A stretch of 64,000 nt of DNA from Myxococcus guangdongensis (GTDB lineage Bacteria; Myxococcota; Myxococcia; Myxococcales; Myxococcaceae), in NCBI RefSeq assembly GCF_024198255.1, contig NZ_JAJVKW010000014.1, forward strand, positions 214,336-278,335. Reading direction: 5' to 3'. This document shows positions 53,947 through 62,603 of this stretch, one piece after another. The notes beneath the pieces are model-generated. The model searched no databases. It had not been told where the DNA came from and was given only the letters and a program-made list of their open reading frames with translations. Numbering within the stretch: position 1 is the stretch's first letter; each line of letters opens with the position of its first letter. Position numbers and translations under genes: made by a program.

Positions 53947-54507
53947 ATGGATGCGAGCGCCCTCGAGTACCGCGCGATTCAGGCGTTCCATGGACAGCGC
54001 CGCGCGCAGCGCTCCGGCGTCCCGTACATGCACCACATCGACGAGGGGCTGTGGGTGCTACGGGCCCTGTGCGCGAGCGACCTGGCCCAACGCGCGTACT
54101 GTCTGCATCCCCTGGTGCAGGACGATGACGACCGCGCCGCCGCCTGGGCCCGAGCGCTCGCCACGGGAGCGGACCTCTCCATGCCACCCGTCGACGGCGT
54201 GAGTGATGACCCGCGCGTCCTCGCACTCGCGCTGGCCTACCGGGAGACGGCCAACGCCGCCCTGTCCCATCGACCGGACCTGAAGGGGCCCGAGGACATC
54301 GCGCTCAGCACGGAGCCCGAGGTCAACGACATGCTCCGCGCCGACAAGGTCCAGAACTACAAGGACTTCATCATCCATCACCGCGGAACCCATCCCCGGT
54401 CCGCGGAGCTGGAGCGCTATTTCCAGGCATGGCTCACGCGCCTTGATGTGTCTCCAGCACAGGTCAGGCACTGGCACGAGGCGCTCGAACACCTCCACTC
54501 CACCTGA
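53947..54507 (+). CDS. HD-domain-like protein
   Basis: A 186-residue soluble protein. The N-terminal half resembles the start of SpoT/Rsh-type HD hydrolases: GVPYMHHIDEGL aligns with the GxPYxxHP motif and CLHPLVQDD with the LLHDxxED motif, but the metal-binding HD dyad reads His-Pro (His54-Pro55). A conserved Arg/Asn-rich C-terminus follows. It may be a degenerate (p)ppGpp hydrolase-like or nucleotide-binding protein. AAGGGA precedes the ATG. The assignment is tentative. Confidence 0.55.
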   Translation: MDASALEYRAIQAFHGQRRAQRSGVPYMHHIDEGLWVLRALCASDLAQRAYCLHPLVQDDDDRAAAWARALATGADLSMPPVDGVSDDPRVLALALAYRETANAALSHRPDLKGPEDIALSTEPEVNDMLRADKVQNYKDFIIHHRGTHPRSAELERYFQAWLTRLDVSPAQVRHWHEALEHLHST

Positions 54508-54509
54508 GC

Positions 54510-54532
54510 CCCCCGCCGCAGCAGAGCGGGGG
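54510..54532. terminator. Hairpin between convergent genes
   Basis: A 7-bp stem (CCCCCGC at 54510-54516, GCGGGGG at 54526-54532) lies in the 40 bp between the HD-like gene and the end of the polysaccharide lyase candidate. It probably terminates both transcripts. Confidence 0.55.
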
Positions 54533-54547
54533 CGACCAGCTGCCTCG

Positions 54548-57490
54548 CTACGGACCGACCGTGGCCTTCATCACGGTGAAGAAGTCAGCGGGGTAGACAA
54601 TCTCGTAGCCATAGAAGCCATAGGACTGGGTGAAGGAACCGACGGTCTGGTTCTGGAGCTCGTCATGGCGACGGGTGGCGAGTGGGCCCCAGGTGCTCTG
54701 GGTATCGAACCAGGCGGGGTTGGCGATGCGTCCCGCCGCCAGCTCCTGCTTGTACAGCCGGTCCAGATACGCCAGCGGGTAGAGGATGTGGTGGTCGCCG
54801 CCGTCGTAACCGCGCTGCGCCTCCGAGTAGACGAAGAACTTGCGATTGCTGTCGTAGCCGTACTTGACCACGTAGTTCATGCCCTGGAGCAGCATGTCGA
54901 CCATCTGGGCATGGCTCACGCCCGAGGGCTTCCCGGCGGCGGCGAACTCCAGGTCGGCCTGGTGGAACTTGATGAGGTTGCCCATGAAGGCCCCGGCCAT
55001 CCACGGGTTCGTCCCCGTGGCGTTGAACCCGGCGTTGTTGTCCATCTTGGTCATCGTCCAGTAGCCCGTGCCCTGGGCGGCGTCGTTCACACCGAGGACG
55101 GTGTTCGAGACGGTGTTGGTCGCCGGGTCGTAGCCCACGTGGTTGCTCGGGGTCCGGAACCACTCGATGAGGTAGGCGGCCAGGTTGCCCGCCACGTCCT
55201 TGTGGTACGTCGCGTCCCCCGTCACGCGCACGTACTCGTTCATCACGTAGAGCGGCCAGCCATAGTCACGCTCGGCCTCGCGGTGCCGGTCCGTGAACTT
55301 GAATGGACGCTTGAAGAAGTGCGGGGAGACGAACTTCCACCACTGGGCAATCTCCGTGAGCACGTCGAGCGAGCGCTTGTCACCCGTGAGCAGGTAGAGG
55401 TTGCTCAGGCCGCTGACGTGCGCGTGGCCCCAGTGCAGGTTGCGCACCTGATGGTCGATGTTCTCGTGGTTGATGGCGTGCACCTCACCCGCGGGCTGCG
55501 GCGTGTTGCCCGTGGACCAGTAGCCCGCCCGTGGACCGTGAGACACATCGATGTCCATGAAGTGGCGCGTGCTGATTTCTCCGAGCTGGAACCAGCGAGC
55601 GTCCCCACTTCGCAGGAACTGCGTGAGGAAGTTGTTCGCGCCGACATGGGTGTCATTGTAGAAGCTGGGGACGTACACCCCGTTCGTCTGAAGGGCCCAG
55701 CCTGCGCGAAGCCGGTCGCCGTAGTCGCGCCAGCCGAACATCGTGGCGTTGCCGTCGGACTGCTCGATGCTCCGCTCGTAGATGTCTCGCATCAGGACGT
55801 TGTCGTAGCCCTTGTTGCTGCTGAGCTGCGGAGTCGGCGTCAGGTCTCCGAACACGCCGGATGCGGTGTACCAGGCCGGGGTGGCGGTCAACTCCAGGCG
55901 GTGGCGTTGATAGCTGTCATTGGCGGCGTGAAGGGCGCTGGTGGTGGGGAGGGCGGTGCTCGAGGCCAGTCGCAGTTGGTAGGTCTTCGCGCCGCCCTGC
56001 CGCGCGAAGTACAGGCTCTGGGCGCGGTGGTAGCGGGTGCCTGACAGCGCGGGCTGGGAGGTCTCGGCGGAGCCGCCTCGCGCCGGGAAGAGGGAGGCCG
56101 TCAGGGTGTTGCCATTGACGCTCAGCTCGCCGGGGAACTGCTGCCAGAAGTCCCGGACCATCAGCGCCAGGTGACGGCTGCCGGAATCCAGGGCCACCCA
56201 GCCGGCGGCCTTGGCGCCCGTGCCCACGCCGCTGTAGTTGAACGTGTGGCCCAGGTCGACGCCGTTGTCGAAGGTGAACTCACCCTTCTGGAGCAGGGAG
56301 TGCTCGCCGGAGACCTTGGCGCCATGGGCGGCGCCGCTCTCACCGCCGAAGCGATAGTCGGCCGCGCTGTCGGAGAGGTAGGTCCAGCGCAGGCCCAGGG
56401 CCTTGGCGGCGATGGCGAACGACGTGGGGTTGGTCTGGACATTGGGCTCCAGCCGGTCGTCGATGACGGTGACCTCCAGGTCGACCTTGTCGGAGCCTTG
56501 ATGGGCGTAATAGCGGACCAGGAACTTGATGAGCTTCGCGCCAGCTGCGTTGGTGAGCGAGCCCTGGGCCTTGATGACCGCGCGCAACGGCCCGGTCTCT
56601 TCCACGGTGACGACCGCGTCGGTGGCGGCGCCGGCGGTGTACTCCTGGTTGTCGTAGGCGTTGACCATGAACAGGTCGCCGCCGTTGAAGAGCTGCTCGC
56701 CGGCCTCGAACGCGCCGTTGGCGTTGGTGTCGCGCCAGAGCCGGGTGAGGACGCCCTTGTTGTTGACGGCGAACTTCACGAGTCCCGTGTCGACGGTGAG
56801 CTCCGTCGATGGCGTGCCGCTGATGGCCACGTTACGCGGTAGGGCGGCGCGGACGACGCCAGGGCCATAGGCGACGCGATAGGCGCGTGCTGCGCCGAGG
56901 TCCGCGACGAGGTGCACCAGGGCGACCTTGATGGAGCCATCCGGCCAACGGGAGATGGCGTCGAACTGTGCGGGGACCTCCTGGCTGCCGTCACCGGTCT
57001 CCAGGCGCAGCTCCGCGAGGCTGGACAAAGCGCCCTTGGGCAAGGGGACGCCCGTGCGCAGCGGCGCCTTGTCCGAGACAGGGCCCGAGGCGAGGCTCAA
57101 GGCGATGTATTGGGTTCCCGCGACCGTCACAGGAGTGAAGCTCCCCTGCACGGTGGTGTCGACATCGAGCGTGGTGGTGCAGGCGGCGGTGCCCGTGCAG
57201 CCACCTCCGCTCCATCCGCCGAAGGAGTACCCAGAGTCAGGCATCGCGGTCAGCGTGACGGTGCTGCCCTTCGCGAAGGAGGCCAGACAGGTGCCGCCAC
57301 AAGAAATCCCCGCGGGGTTGGAGGTGATGGTTCCCGAGCCCAGACGCGTGAGCGTCAACCGGGCGGTCGTGCCATCACCCTCCCCAGGAGGTCCTCCCGG
57401 AGGCGCAGGTGTGTCACTGGTGCAACCCAGGATGAGCACGGTCGTGAGGACCAGTGACCGCCATTTTTCTCTGAGCGTAAGAGTCGTCAT
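54548..57490 (-). CDS. PcRGLX/YetA-like exo-acting polysaccharide lyase candidate
   Basis: A 980-residue lipoprotein (LILGC lipobox). After an InlB-B-like Gly-rich repeat (about 55-110; GYSFGGWSGGGCTGT), the core resembles the exo-rhamnogalacturonan lyase/YetA family: an N-terminal RIFT-like barrel with PLPKGALSSLAELRLETGDG and VPAQFDAISRWPDGSIKVALVHLVADL, then a large sandwich and an (alpha/alpha)6 barrel (YWSTGNTPQPAGEVHAINHEN, REAERDYGWPLYVMNEY). It may cleave uronic-acid polysaccharides outside the cell. ATG 57490 begins the signal peptide. Confidence 0.85.
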   Translation of the reverse strand: MTTLTLREKWRSLVLTTVLILGCTSDTPAPPGGPPGEGDGTTARLTLTRLGSGTITSNPAGISCGGTCLASFAKGSTVTLTAMPDSGYSFGGWSGGGCTGTAACTTTLDVDTTVQGSFTPVTVAGTQYIALSLASGPVSDKAPLRTGVPLPKGALSSLAELRLETGDGSQEVPAQFDAISRWPDGSIKVALVHLVADLGAARAYRVAYGPGVVRAALPRNVAISGTPSTELTVDTGLVKFAVNNKGVLTRLWRDTNANGAFEAGEQLFNGGDLFMVNAYDNQEYTAGAATDAVVTVEETGPLRAVIKAQGSLTNAAGAKLIKFLVRYYAHQGSDKVDLEVTVIDDRLEPNVQTNPTSFAIAAKALGLRWTYLSDSAADYRFGGESGAAHGAKVSGEHSLLQKGEFTFDNGVDLGHTFNYSGVGTGAKAAGWVALDSGSRHLALMVRDFWQQFPGELSVNGNTLTASLFPARGGSAETSQPALSGTRYHRAQSLYFARQGGAKTYQLRLASSTALPTTSALHAANDSYQRHRLELTATPAWYTASGVFGDLTPTPQLSSNKGYDNVLMRDIYERSIEQSDGNATMFGWRDYGDRLRAGWALQTNGVYVPSFYNDTHVGANNFLTQFLRSGDARWFQLGEISTRHFMDIDVSHGPRAGYWSTGNTPQPAGEVHAINHENIDHQVRNLHWGHAHVSGLSNLYLLTGDKRSLDVLTEIAQWWKFVSPHFFKRPFKFTDRHREAERDYGWPLYVMNEYVRVTGDATYHKDVAGNLAAYLIEWFRTPSNHVGYDPATNTVSNTVLGVNDAAQGTGYWTMTKMDNNAGFNATGTNPWMAGAFMGNLIKFHQADLEFAAAGKPSGVSHAQMVDMLLQGMNYVVKYGYDSNRKFFVYSEAQRGYDGGDHHILYPLAYLDRLYKQELAAGRIANPAWFDTQSTWGPLATRRHDELQNQTVGSFTQSYGFYGYEIVYPADFFTVMKATVGP

Positions 57491-58054
57491 TGTGCCCAAA
57501 AGAGCAAGCGTTGGACCAAGGGCATGACACAGGGATTCTCCTGCGGGGATGACCTCCGCACATCGCGAGGCGTCGGGAACCTGTGGTGGACAGCACCCAC
57601 TGCTCTGTGGGGCAGTGCCCCCGAAGAGGGAAGACCGGCGGCGGCGCTGTTCCGCCTGGCGAACGAGACCTTCAGCACGGGCAGGCTCGCCAGCACGTCG
57701 TCCCGCGAGGTCATCCGCGTGGACAGGAGGACTCGAGCATCCGGAATGCCTTCGGCGCGACCCAGGACGGCGTGGCGGCGATGCTGACCGGCTTCGCCTT
57801 CGAACCCCCCAACCATGCGCGTTCGCTGCTCCAGCGCACGCGCATGCGACCAACGAGTGTCACCGCAGACCCATCACAAACGTCCACCACGACTGCAATG
57901 GAAACAAAACCTCTCAAGAGTGGACATGAGGTCGACCGGGTCCCGCGAGGCGACCGGCGTCGACTGACGCCAGGAGATGCCGCCCCCACACGTCTGTTAT
58001 GCTATTCCGAATGCAGCTCCGTTTCCCGTTTGCGTGGGAACCCGAAAGGAAGCC
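57491..58054. other. 564-bp intergenic region with possible gene remnant
   Basis: No intact gene. Two neighbouring plus-strand frames carry coding-like text: one at about 57570-57735 (with LFRLANETFSTGRLAS), and a shifted one at about 57735-57830 (with SSIRNAFGATQDGVAAMLTG). They may be parts of one frameshifted gene, but I could not name a family. The right end holds the GAAAGGA site of the RCC1 gene and presumably its promoter. Confidence 0.3.
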
Positions 58055-60289
58055 ATGCCAGTGATGCCTGTAGGGCTGTCCGGCCGCGCGCCAGTGGGCC
58101 TGCTGATGTGTCTGTTATGGGTGGCTGGCTGCTCCGGCCCGGTGCTGGAGAAGGACGACACGGCCGCCCCAGGGACGGCCCACGCGGCCGTGGCCTCACC
58201 AGTCTGGAAGATGGCGCGGGCCGGCCGTCTCCATTCGGTGGGCCTCAAGCTGGATGGAACGGTGTGGACCTGGGGGTACAACGCCCAAGGTCAGCTCGGG
58301 GATGGCACCACCTTCCGCCGGCTCGCGCCCGTGCGCGTCACGGGACTCACGTCCATGGTGTCCGTGGCGGCGGGGCGCTCCCATTCCCTGGCGCTCAAGT
58401 CGGACGGCACGGTGTGGACCTGGGGGCTCAACGCCCAAGGTCAGCTCGGGGACGGCACCACCCTCCAGCGGCTGAGGCCCGTGAAGGTGTCGGGCCTCAC
58501 GGGCGTCACGTCCGTGGTGGCGGGCGACGAGCACTCCCTGGCGCTCAAGTCGGACGGGACGGTGTGGGCCTGGGGATACAGCTCTGATGGCCTTGGCGAT
58601 GGCACGTCGCTGCGGCGCTTGACGCCCGTCCAGGTGGTGGGGCTCACGCGCGTGGTGGAGCTGTCCGCGGCGAGCAGCTCCTCCATGGCGGTCGATGAGG
58701 ATGGCGCGGCGTGGGGATGGGGCTACAACGGTACGGGCCTGCTCTGTAGCGGCACGACCACCCGGCAACTGGTGCCCGTGAAGGTCTCGAGCCTCGCCTC
58801 CGTGGTGGCCGTGGCCTTGAAAAGCAGCAACGCCTTCCTGCTCAAGGACGATGGCACCGTCTGGGGCTGCGGCACGAACTTCTCCGGGGAGCTGGGCGAT
58901 GGCACCACCACCCGGCGCCTGACGCCCGCGCAGGTGCTGGGGCTCTCGGAGGTCGTGCGCCTGGGCGCGGGCAGCAATCACGCGCTGGCGGCCACGCAGG
59001 ATGGCCGCCACTGGGCGTGGGGCTCGAACAGTTGGGGACAGCTCGGCGACGGGACGACGACCTTCCGGCCCCTGCCGGTTCCCATCCAGGGCCCCTCCGG
59101 CGCGAGCTTCCTGTCGGGAGGAGAGTCCCATTCCCTGGCGGTCCAGCCCGATGGGACGCTGTGGGTCTGGGGGAACAACTACTCGGGCCAGTTGGGCGAT
59201 GGGGTCCCCACCGACTTCCTGAGCCCCGCGCCCTCGCTCTTCACGGGGGCGTCCATCGCGGGTGGGGGACACCATTCCGTGGGCCTGAAGTCGGACGGAA
59301 CCGTCTGGACGTGGGGCTTGAATACCTCCGGTCAACTGGGCGATGGGACCACCGCCACCACTCCACGGACGGTGCCTTCGCAGGTGCCGGGGCTCTCGAA
59401 CGTCACCCTCATCGCGGCGGGCTCGGAGCGGTCCATGGTGGTCCTCGCCGACGGCACCCTGTGGTCCTGGGGGAGCAACACGGAGGGCGAGCTGGGGGAT
59501 GGCACCACCACGACGCGCTCCTCCCCCGTCCAGGCCGTGGGCCTCACGAACATCGTCGCGGTGTCAGGCAGGAGCGGTCACACGCTGGCGCTCAAGGATG
59601 ACGGCACCGTGTGGGCGTGGGGCGCGAACGGCCACGGCCAGCTCGGTGACGGCACGACGACCTGGCGGTCGACTCCGGCGCAGGTCCCCGGGCTCACCGG
59701 AGTCATCGCCGTGGCGGCGGGCGGCCTCTTCTCCGTGGCGCTCAAGGCCGATGGCACCGTCTGGACCTGGGGCACCAACTACCAGGGCAAGCTCGGCGAC
59801 GGCACCACCACCTCTCGCTCCACGCCTGGACAGGTGCCAGGGCTCACCTCCGTCGTCTCCGTGTCGGCGGGGCTTGGATACACGGTGGCGCGCAAGTCCA
59901 ACGGCACGGTGTGGGGCTGGGGCGAGAACTATTATGGCCAGCTCGGTGACGGCACCGCCGCCTGGTCGTCGTCACCCGTGCAGGCGCTGAACTTCACGGA
60001 CTGCGTGGAGGTGGTCACGGGGAACTCCCACACCCTCGCGCGCCAGAGCGACGGCACGGTGTGGTCGTGGGGCTACAATGCCAGCGGGCAGCTCGGCGAT
60101 GGCTTCACCACCAGCCAGAGCGCTCCCGCGCAGGTCCCGGACATCATCGATGCGACGGCCCTGGGTGCGGGCGACTACCACTCCATTGCGTTCCGCGCCA
60201 ACGACATCCTGTGGGGCTGGGGCTCCAACTCCTCCGGGCAACTCGGGACGGGAACCGAGGAGATCCGGATGGTCCCCTACGCCCTCTGA
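58055..60289 (+). CDS. RCC1 lipoprotein with 14 repeat units
   Basis: A 744-residue lipoprotein (LLWVAGC lipobox). I count 14 RCC1 units of about 50 residues (consensus H-x-LALKxDGTVWxWGxNxxGQLGDGT), again fitting two seven-bladed propellers. The pattern matches the protein at 33031 but the units differ in many positions, so this is an old paralogue. GAAAGGA lies 6 bases before ATG 58055. A hairpin follows. Confidence 0.9.
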   Translation: MPVMPVGLSGRAPVGLLMCLLWVAGCSGPVLEKDDTAAPGTAHAAVASPVWKMARAGRLHSVGLKLDGTVWTWGYNAQGQLGDGTTFRRLAPVRVTGLTSMVSVAAGRSHSLALKSDGTVWTWGLNAQGQLGDGTTLQRLRPVKVSGLTGVTSVVAGDEHSLALKSDGTVWAWGYSSDGLGDGTSLRRLTPVQVVGLTRVVELSAASSSSMAVDEDGAAWGWGYNGTGLLCSGTTTRQLVPVKVSSLASVVAVALKSSNAFLLKDDGTVWGCGTNFSGELGDGTTTRRLTPAQVLGLSEVVRLGAGSNHALAATQDGRHWAWGSNSWGQLGDGTTTFRPLPVPIQGPSGASFLSGGESHSLAVQPDGTLWVWGNNYSGQLGDGVPTDFLSPAPSLFTGASIAGGGHHSVGLKSDGTVWTWGLNTSGQLGDGTTATTPRTVPSQVPGLSNVTLIAAGSERSMVVLADGTLWSWGSNTEGELGDGTTTTRSSPVQAVGLTNIVAVSGRSGHTLALKDDGTVWAWGANGHGQLGDGTTTWRSTPAQVPGLTGVIAVAAGGLFSVALKADGTVWTWGTNYQGKLGDGTTTSRSTPGQVPGLTSVVSVSAGLGYTVARKSNGTVWGWGENYYGQLGDGTAAWSSSPVQALNFTDCVEVVTGNSHTLARQSDGTVWSWGYNASGQLGDGFTTSQSAPAQVPDIIDATALGAGDYHSIAFRANDILWGWGSNSSGQLGTGTEEIRMVPYAL

Positions 60290-60298
60290 GGCCCCGAG

Positions 60299-60335
60299 GC
60301 CCGCCCCCCTCCCGAGGCCCGGAGGGGAGGCGGGC
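60299..60335 (+). terminator. Terminator after the RCC1 gene
   Basis: An approximately 14-bp stem with one or two mismatches (left arm 60299-60312, right arm 60321-60335) lies 10 bp after the RCC1 stop codon. Confidence 0.6.
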
Positions 60336-60536
60336 ACGTGCGCCAGAGAGTCCTTTGGGGTGCCATCCTGGCGTCGGCAAAGCGGGCCTGCCTCCCGGAG
60401 ATCCACGCCGTGTTGCGCCAGAAGTGCGTCGGCATTTCGGAGCGCACCTGCACCAACAGCGAGGAGCCCGGAGTGTTGATGGGAGCAGGCGCTGGCCTGC
60501 CCCGGAGCCCCCCACGACACAGCGTCTTCGCAGGTT

Positions 60537-61286
60537 TCAGACCTGCCCGGCGCCACCGTCCACGAAGAGCTCCGCGCCGTTGACGAAGCTGCTGTCATCC
60601 GAGGCGAGGAACACCGCCGTCTTCGCCACCTCGTCCGGCTGGCCCATGCGACCCAGCGGGATGAGGCTGGTGAGGTATTCCTTGAACTGCTTCGCGCCCT
60701 GCGTGTCGGGCACCAGCCCGTTGAGTCCCGGCGTGTCGATGGGGCCCGGGCTGAGCGTGTTCACCCGGATGCGGCGCCCCTTCAAATCCAACGCCCAGGT
60801 GCGCGCGAAGGAGCGGATGGCCGCCTTGGTCGCCGAGTAGACGCTGAAGGCCTCCGAGCCGGCAGAGCCCGCGGTGGAGCCCGTGAGGATGACGGCGCCG
60901 CCGTCCTTCAAGAGCGGCAGCGCCTTCTGCACCGTGAACAGCATGCCCTTCACATTGATGTCGAACGTCTTGTCGAAGTGCTCCTCCGTGATGGAGCCCA
61001 GCGCGGCGAACTCGCCCACGCCCGCGTTGGCGAACACCACGTCCAGGTGCCCCGCCTCCTGCTTCACCCGCGCGTAGAGCGCGTCCAGGTCCGTCAGCAC
61101 GGACACGTCCCCCCGCACGCCCACCGCCCCGTGCCCGATCTCCTTCTCGGCCCGGTCCACCTCCGCCTGCCGGCGGCCGGTGAAGAACACCTTCGCCCCT
61201 TCCTGCGCGAAGCGCTTCGCGGACGCGAAGCCGATGCCCGTGGTCCCACCCGTGACGACAATGACCTTCCCGTCGAGCCTGCCCAT
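60537..61286 (-). CDS. SDR-family oxidoreductase
   Basis: A 249-residue classical short-chain dehydrogenase/reductase. The cofactor motif is VVTGGTTGIGFA, catalytic Ser is in LTGSTAGSAG, and Tyr/Lys in YSATKAA; NAGVGEF is also typical. The substrate is unknown. AGGA precedes ATG 61286; the longer frame is unsupported. It is divergent from a TetR regulator with palindromic sites in between, so it is probably the target of that repressor. Confidence 0.94.
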   Translation of the reverse strand: MGRLDGKVIVVTGGTTGIGFASAKRFAQEGAKVFFTGRRQAEVDRAEKEIGHGAVGVRGDVSVLTDLDALYARVKQEAGHLDVVFANAGVGEFAALGSITEEHFDKTFDINVKGMLFTVQKALPLLKDGGAVILTGSTAGSAGSEAFSVYSATKAAIRSFARTWALDLKGRRIRVNTLSPGPIDTPGLNGLVPDTQGAKQFKEYLTSLIPLGRMGQPDEVAKTAVFLASDDSSFVNGAELFVDGGAGQV

Positions 61287-61320
61287 GGTCCTGCTCCTTC
61301 CCTCTCGCCACCGAGGGGTT

Positions 61321-61366
61321 ATGGACTTCATGGTCCATATCTAAGAATGGTGGACCGGACGGTCAA
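61321..61366. promoter_or_regulatory. Palindromic operators between SDR and TetR genes
   Basis: Two palindromes lie between the divergent genes: ATGGAC-ttcatg-GTCCAT at 61321-61338 and TGGACCG-GA-CGGTCAA at 61351-61366 (arms differ at two bases). The second resembles TetR operators with a GACCG/CGGTC core. They share the TGGAC element, and the downstream one adjoins an AT-rich segment that may hold the promoter. Confidence 0.65.
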
Positions 61367-61385
61367 TAACTTTTAATTTCAGGGC

Positions 61386-61991
61386 ATGGCCCGGCCTCGG
61401 ACATTCGATGAAGCGCAGGTGCTGCGCGCGGTACGCGACCAGTTCTGGAGCAAGGGGTACGCGGCGACCTCCATGGACGACCTGATGAAGGCCACGGGGC
61501 TGGGAAAGGGCAGCCTCTATGGGGCCTTCGGCGACAAGCAGCAGCTCTTCCAGAAGGTGTTCGACGCGTACTGCGTGAGCTCGGTGGCGGCGGTGGAGAA
61601 GACGTTGGCGGGCCCTGACGCGGGCGCGCTGGAGCGGCTGCGGCAGTTCCTGCTGGGCGTGGCCACGGCGTCGGCGGCGGAGGTGAACCGGCGTGGGTGC
61701 CTGTTGTCGCGGGGCACCGCGGAGCTGGCGGCGCAGGACGCGCAGGTGGCGGACCGGGCGCTGGAGACCTTCCGGGGGCTCGAGGCCGCGTTCGTGCGCT
61801 GCCTCACGCAGGCCCAGGCGCATGGGGACCTCCCGGCCCAGGCGGACCCCAGGCGGCTGGGGGCCCTGCTGCTCGCCCTCTTCCGGGGAATGGAGGCCGT
61901 GGGCAAGGCGGGCATGGAGGAGGCCAGCCTGCGCGGCATGGTGGAGACGGCGTTCGAGGGGCTGCCCATCGCGTCGAAGCGCCGCCGCTGA
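61386..61991 (+). CDS. TetR-family transcriptional repressor
   Basis: A 201-residue regulator. The N-terminal helix-turn-helix (about 8-55; GYAATSMDDLMKATGLGKGSLYGAFGDKQQLF) is typical of TetR; the C-terminal helical domain (about 75-195) would bind an unknown ligand, with a TetR_C-like tail. It is divergent from the SDR gene and probably represses both genes through the palindromes between them. Confidence 0.94.
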   Translation: MARPRTFDEAQVLRAVRDQFWSKGYAATSMDDLMKATGLGKGSLYGAFGDKQQLFQKVFDAYCVSSVAAVEKTLAGPDAGALERLRQFLLGVATASAAEVNRRGCLLSRGTAELAAQDAQVADRALETFRGLEAAFVRCLTQAQAHGDLPAQADPRRLGALLLALFRGMEAVGKAGMEEASLRGMVETAFEGLPIASKRRR

Positions 61992-62603
61992 ACGCTCGGG
62001 GGGATGCCGGAGCGACTCGCGCGACGGCAGGGCGGGCCCGGGCGTGGCGTGGACACGTTCGCGCTCACGGAGCGCGCCGCGCGGCGTGCGAGCCATCGCA
62101 CGCGCTCAGCCCACCCGGCGCAATCGGGTCATCGGAGGCACCAGCTCCCGCGCGCGGGCTCACGGGCAGGGACACGCGGAAGGTGCTGCCCCGGCATGGC
62201 TCACGCTCCACGGAGGTGCCGCCGCTGGAGCCGGTGACGATGCCGTGGCGGATGGACAACCCCAGGCCCGTGCCCCCCCGACGGGCTTGGTGGTGAGGAA
62301 CGGCGCGAAGATGCGTGCGCTGCTGGGGACGACACCCTCGGAGGCGACACGGGCCACGGTGCTCGCGGCGCGGTCCCGACGCACCGACGCCACCAGCGAT
62401 GACGGAGAACCGCGCCCAGTGGACGTGCAGCTCGCCACGGGATGGCTTCTTGGCTCGCCGGAGTTTCAGCGACAATAGATTGTTCTTGTCGCGGGTCGGA
62501 TGTCTGGCGCTGGCTTGCGAGGCTTGCCTGTATTGCCGTAATTTTTCGGCATGGGCCTGGGTGGCATTGATTGCCGGGCCCAAACCGAGCCAGGAGCATC
62601 CTT
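61992..62603. other. Intergenic region around the kinase remnant
   Basis: Apart from the kinase remnant at 62065-62438, I see no gene between the TetR gene and the last RCC1 gene. The final ~150 bp before 62604 is AT-richer than its surroundings and may hold the promoter of the RCC1 lipoprotein gene. Confidence 0.45.
62065..62438 (-). pseudogene. Histidine kinase ATPase-domain remnant
   Basis: On the minus strand one frame reads RIFAPFLTTKPV, matching the F-box of a sensor kinase, and after a one-base shift another reads GGTGLGLSIRHGIVTGSSGG and then GSTFRVSLPVSP, matching the G-box and C-terminus. The shift is at a run of seven C (plus strand 62273-62279); one base fewer would join them. 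The preceding N-box is also degenerate, and no sensor or dimerisation domain is present, so this is a decayed 3' end of a two-component kinase. Confidence 0.72.
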
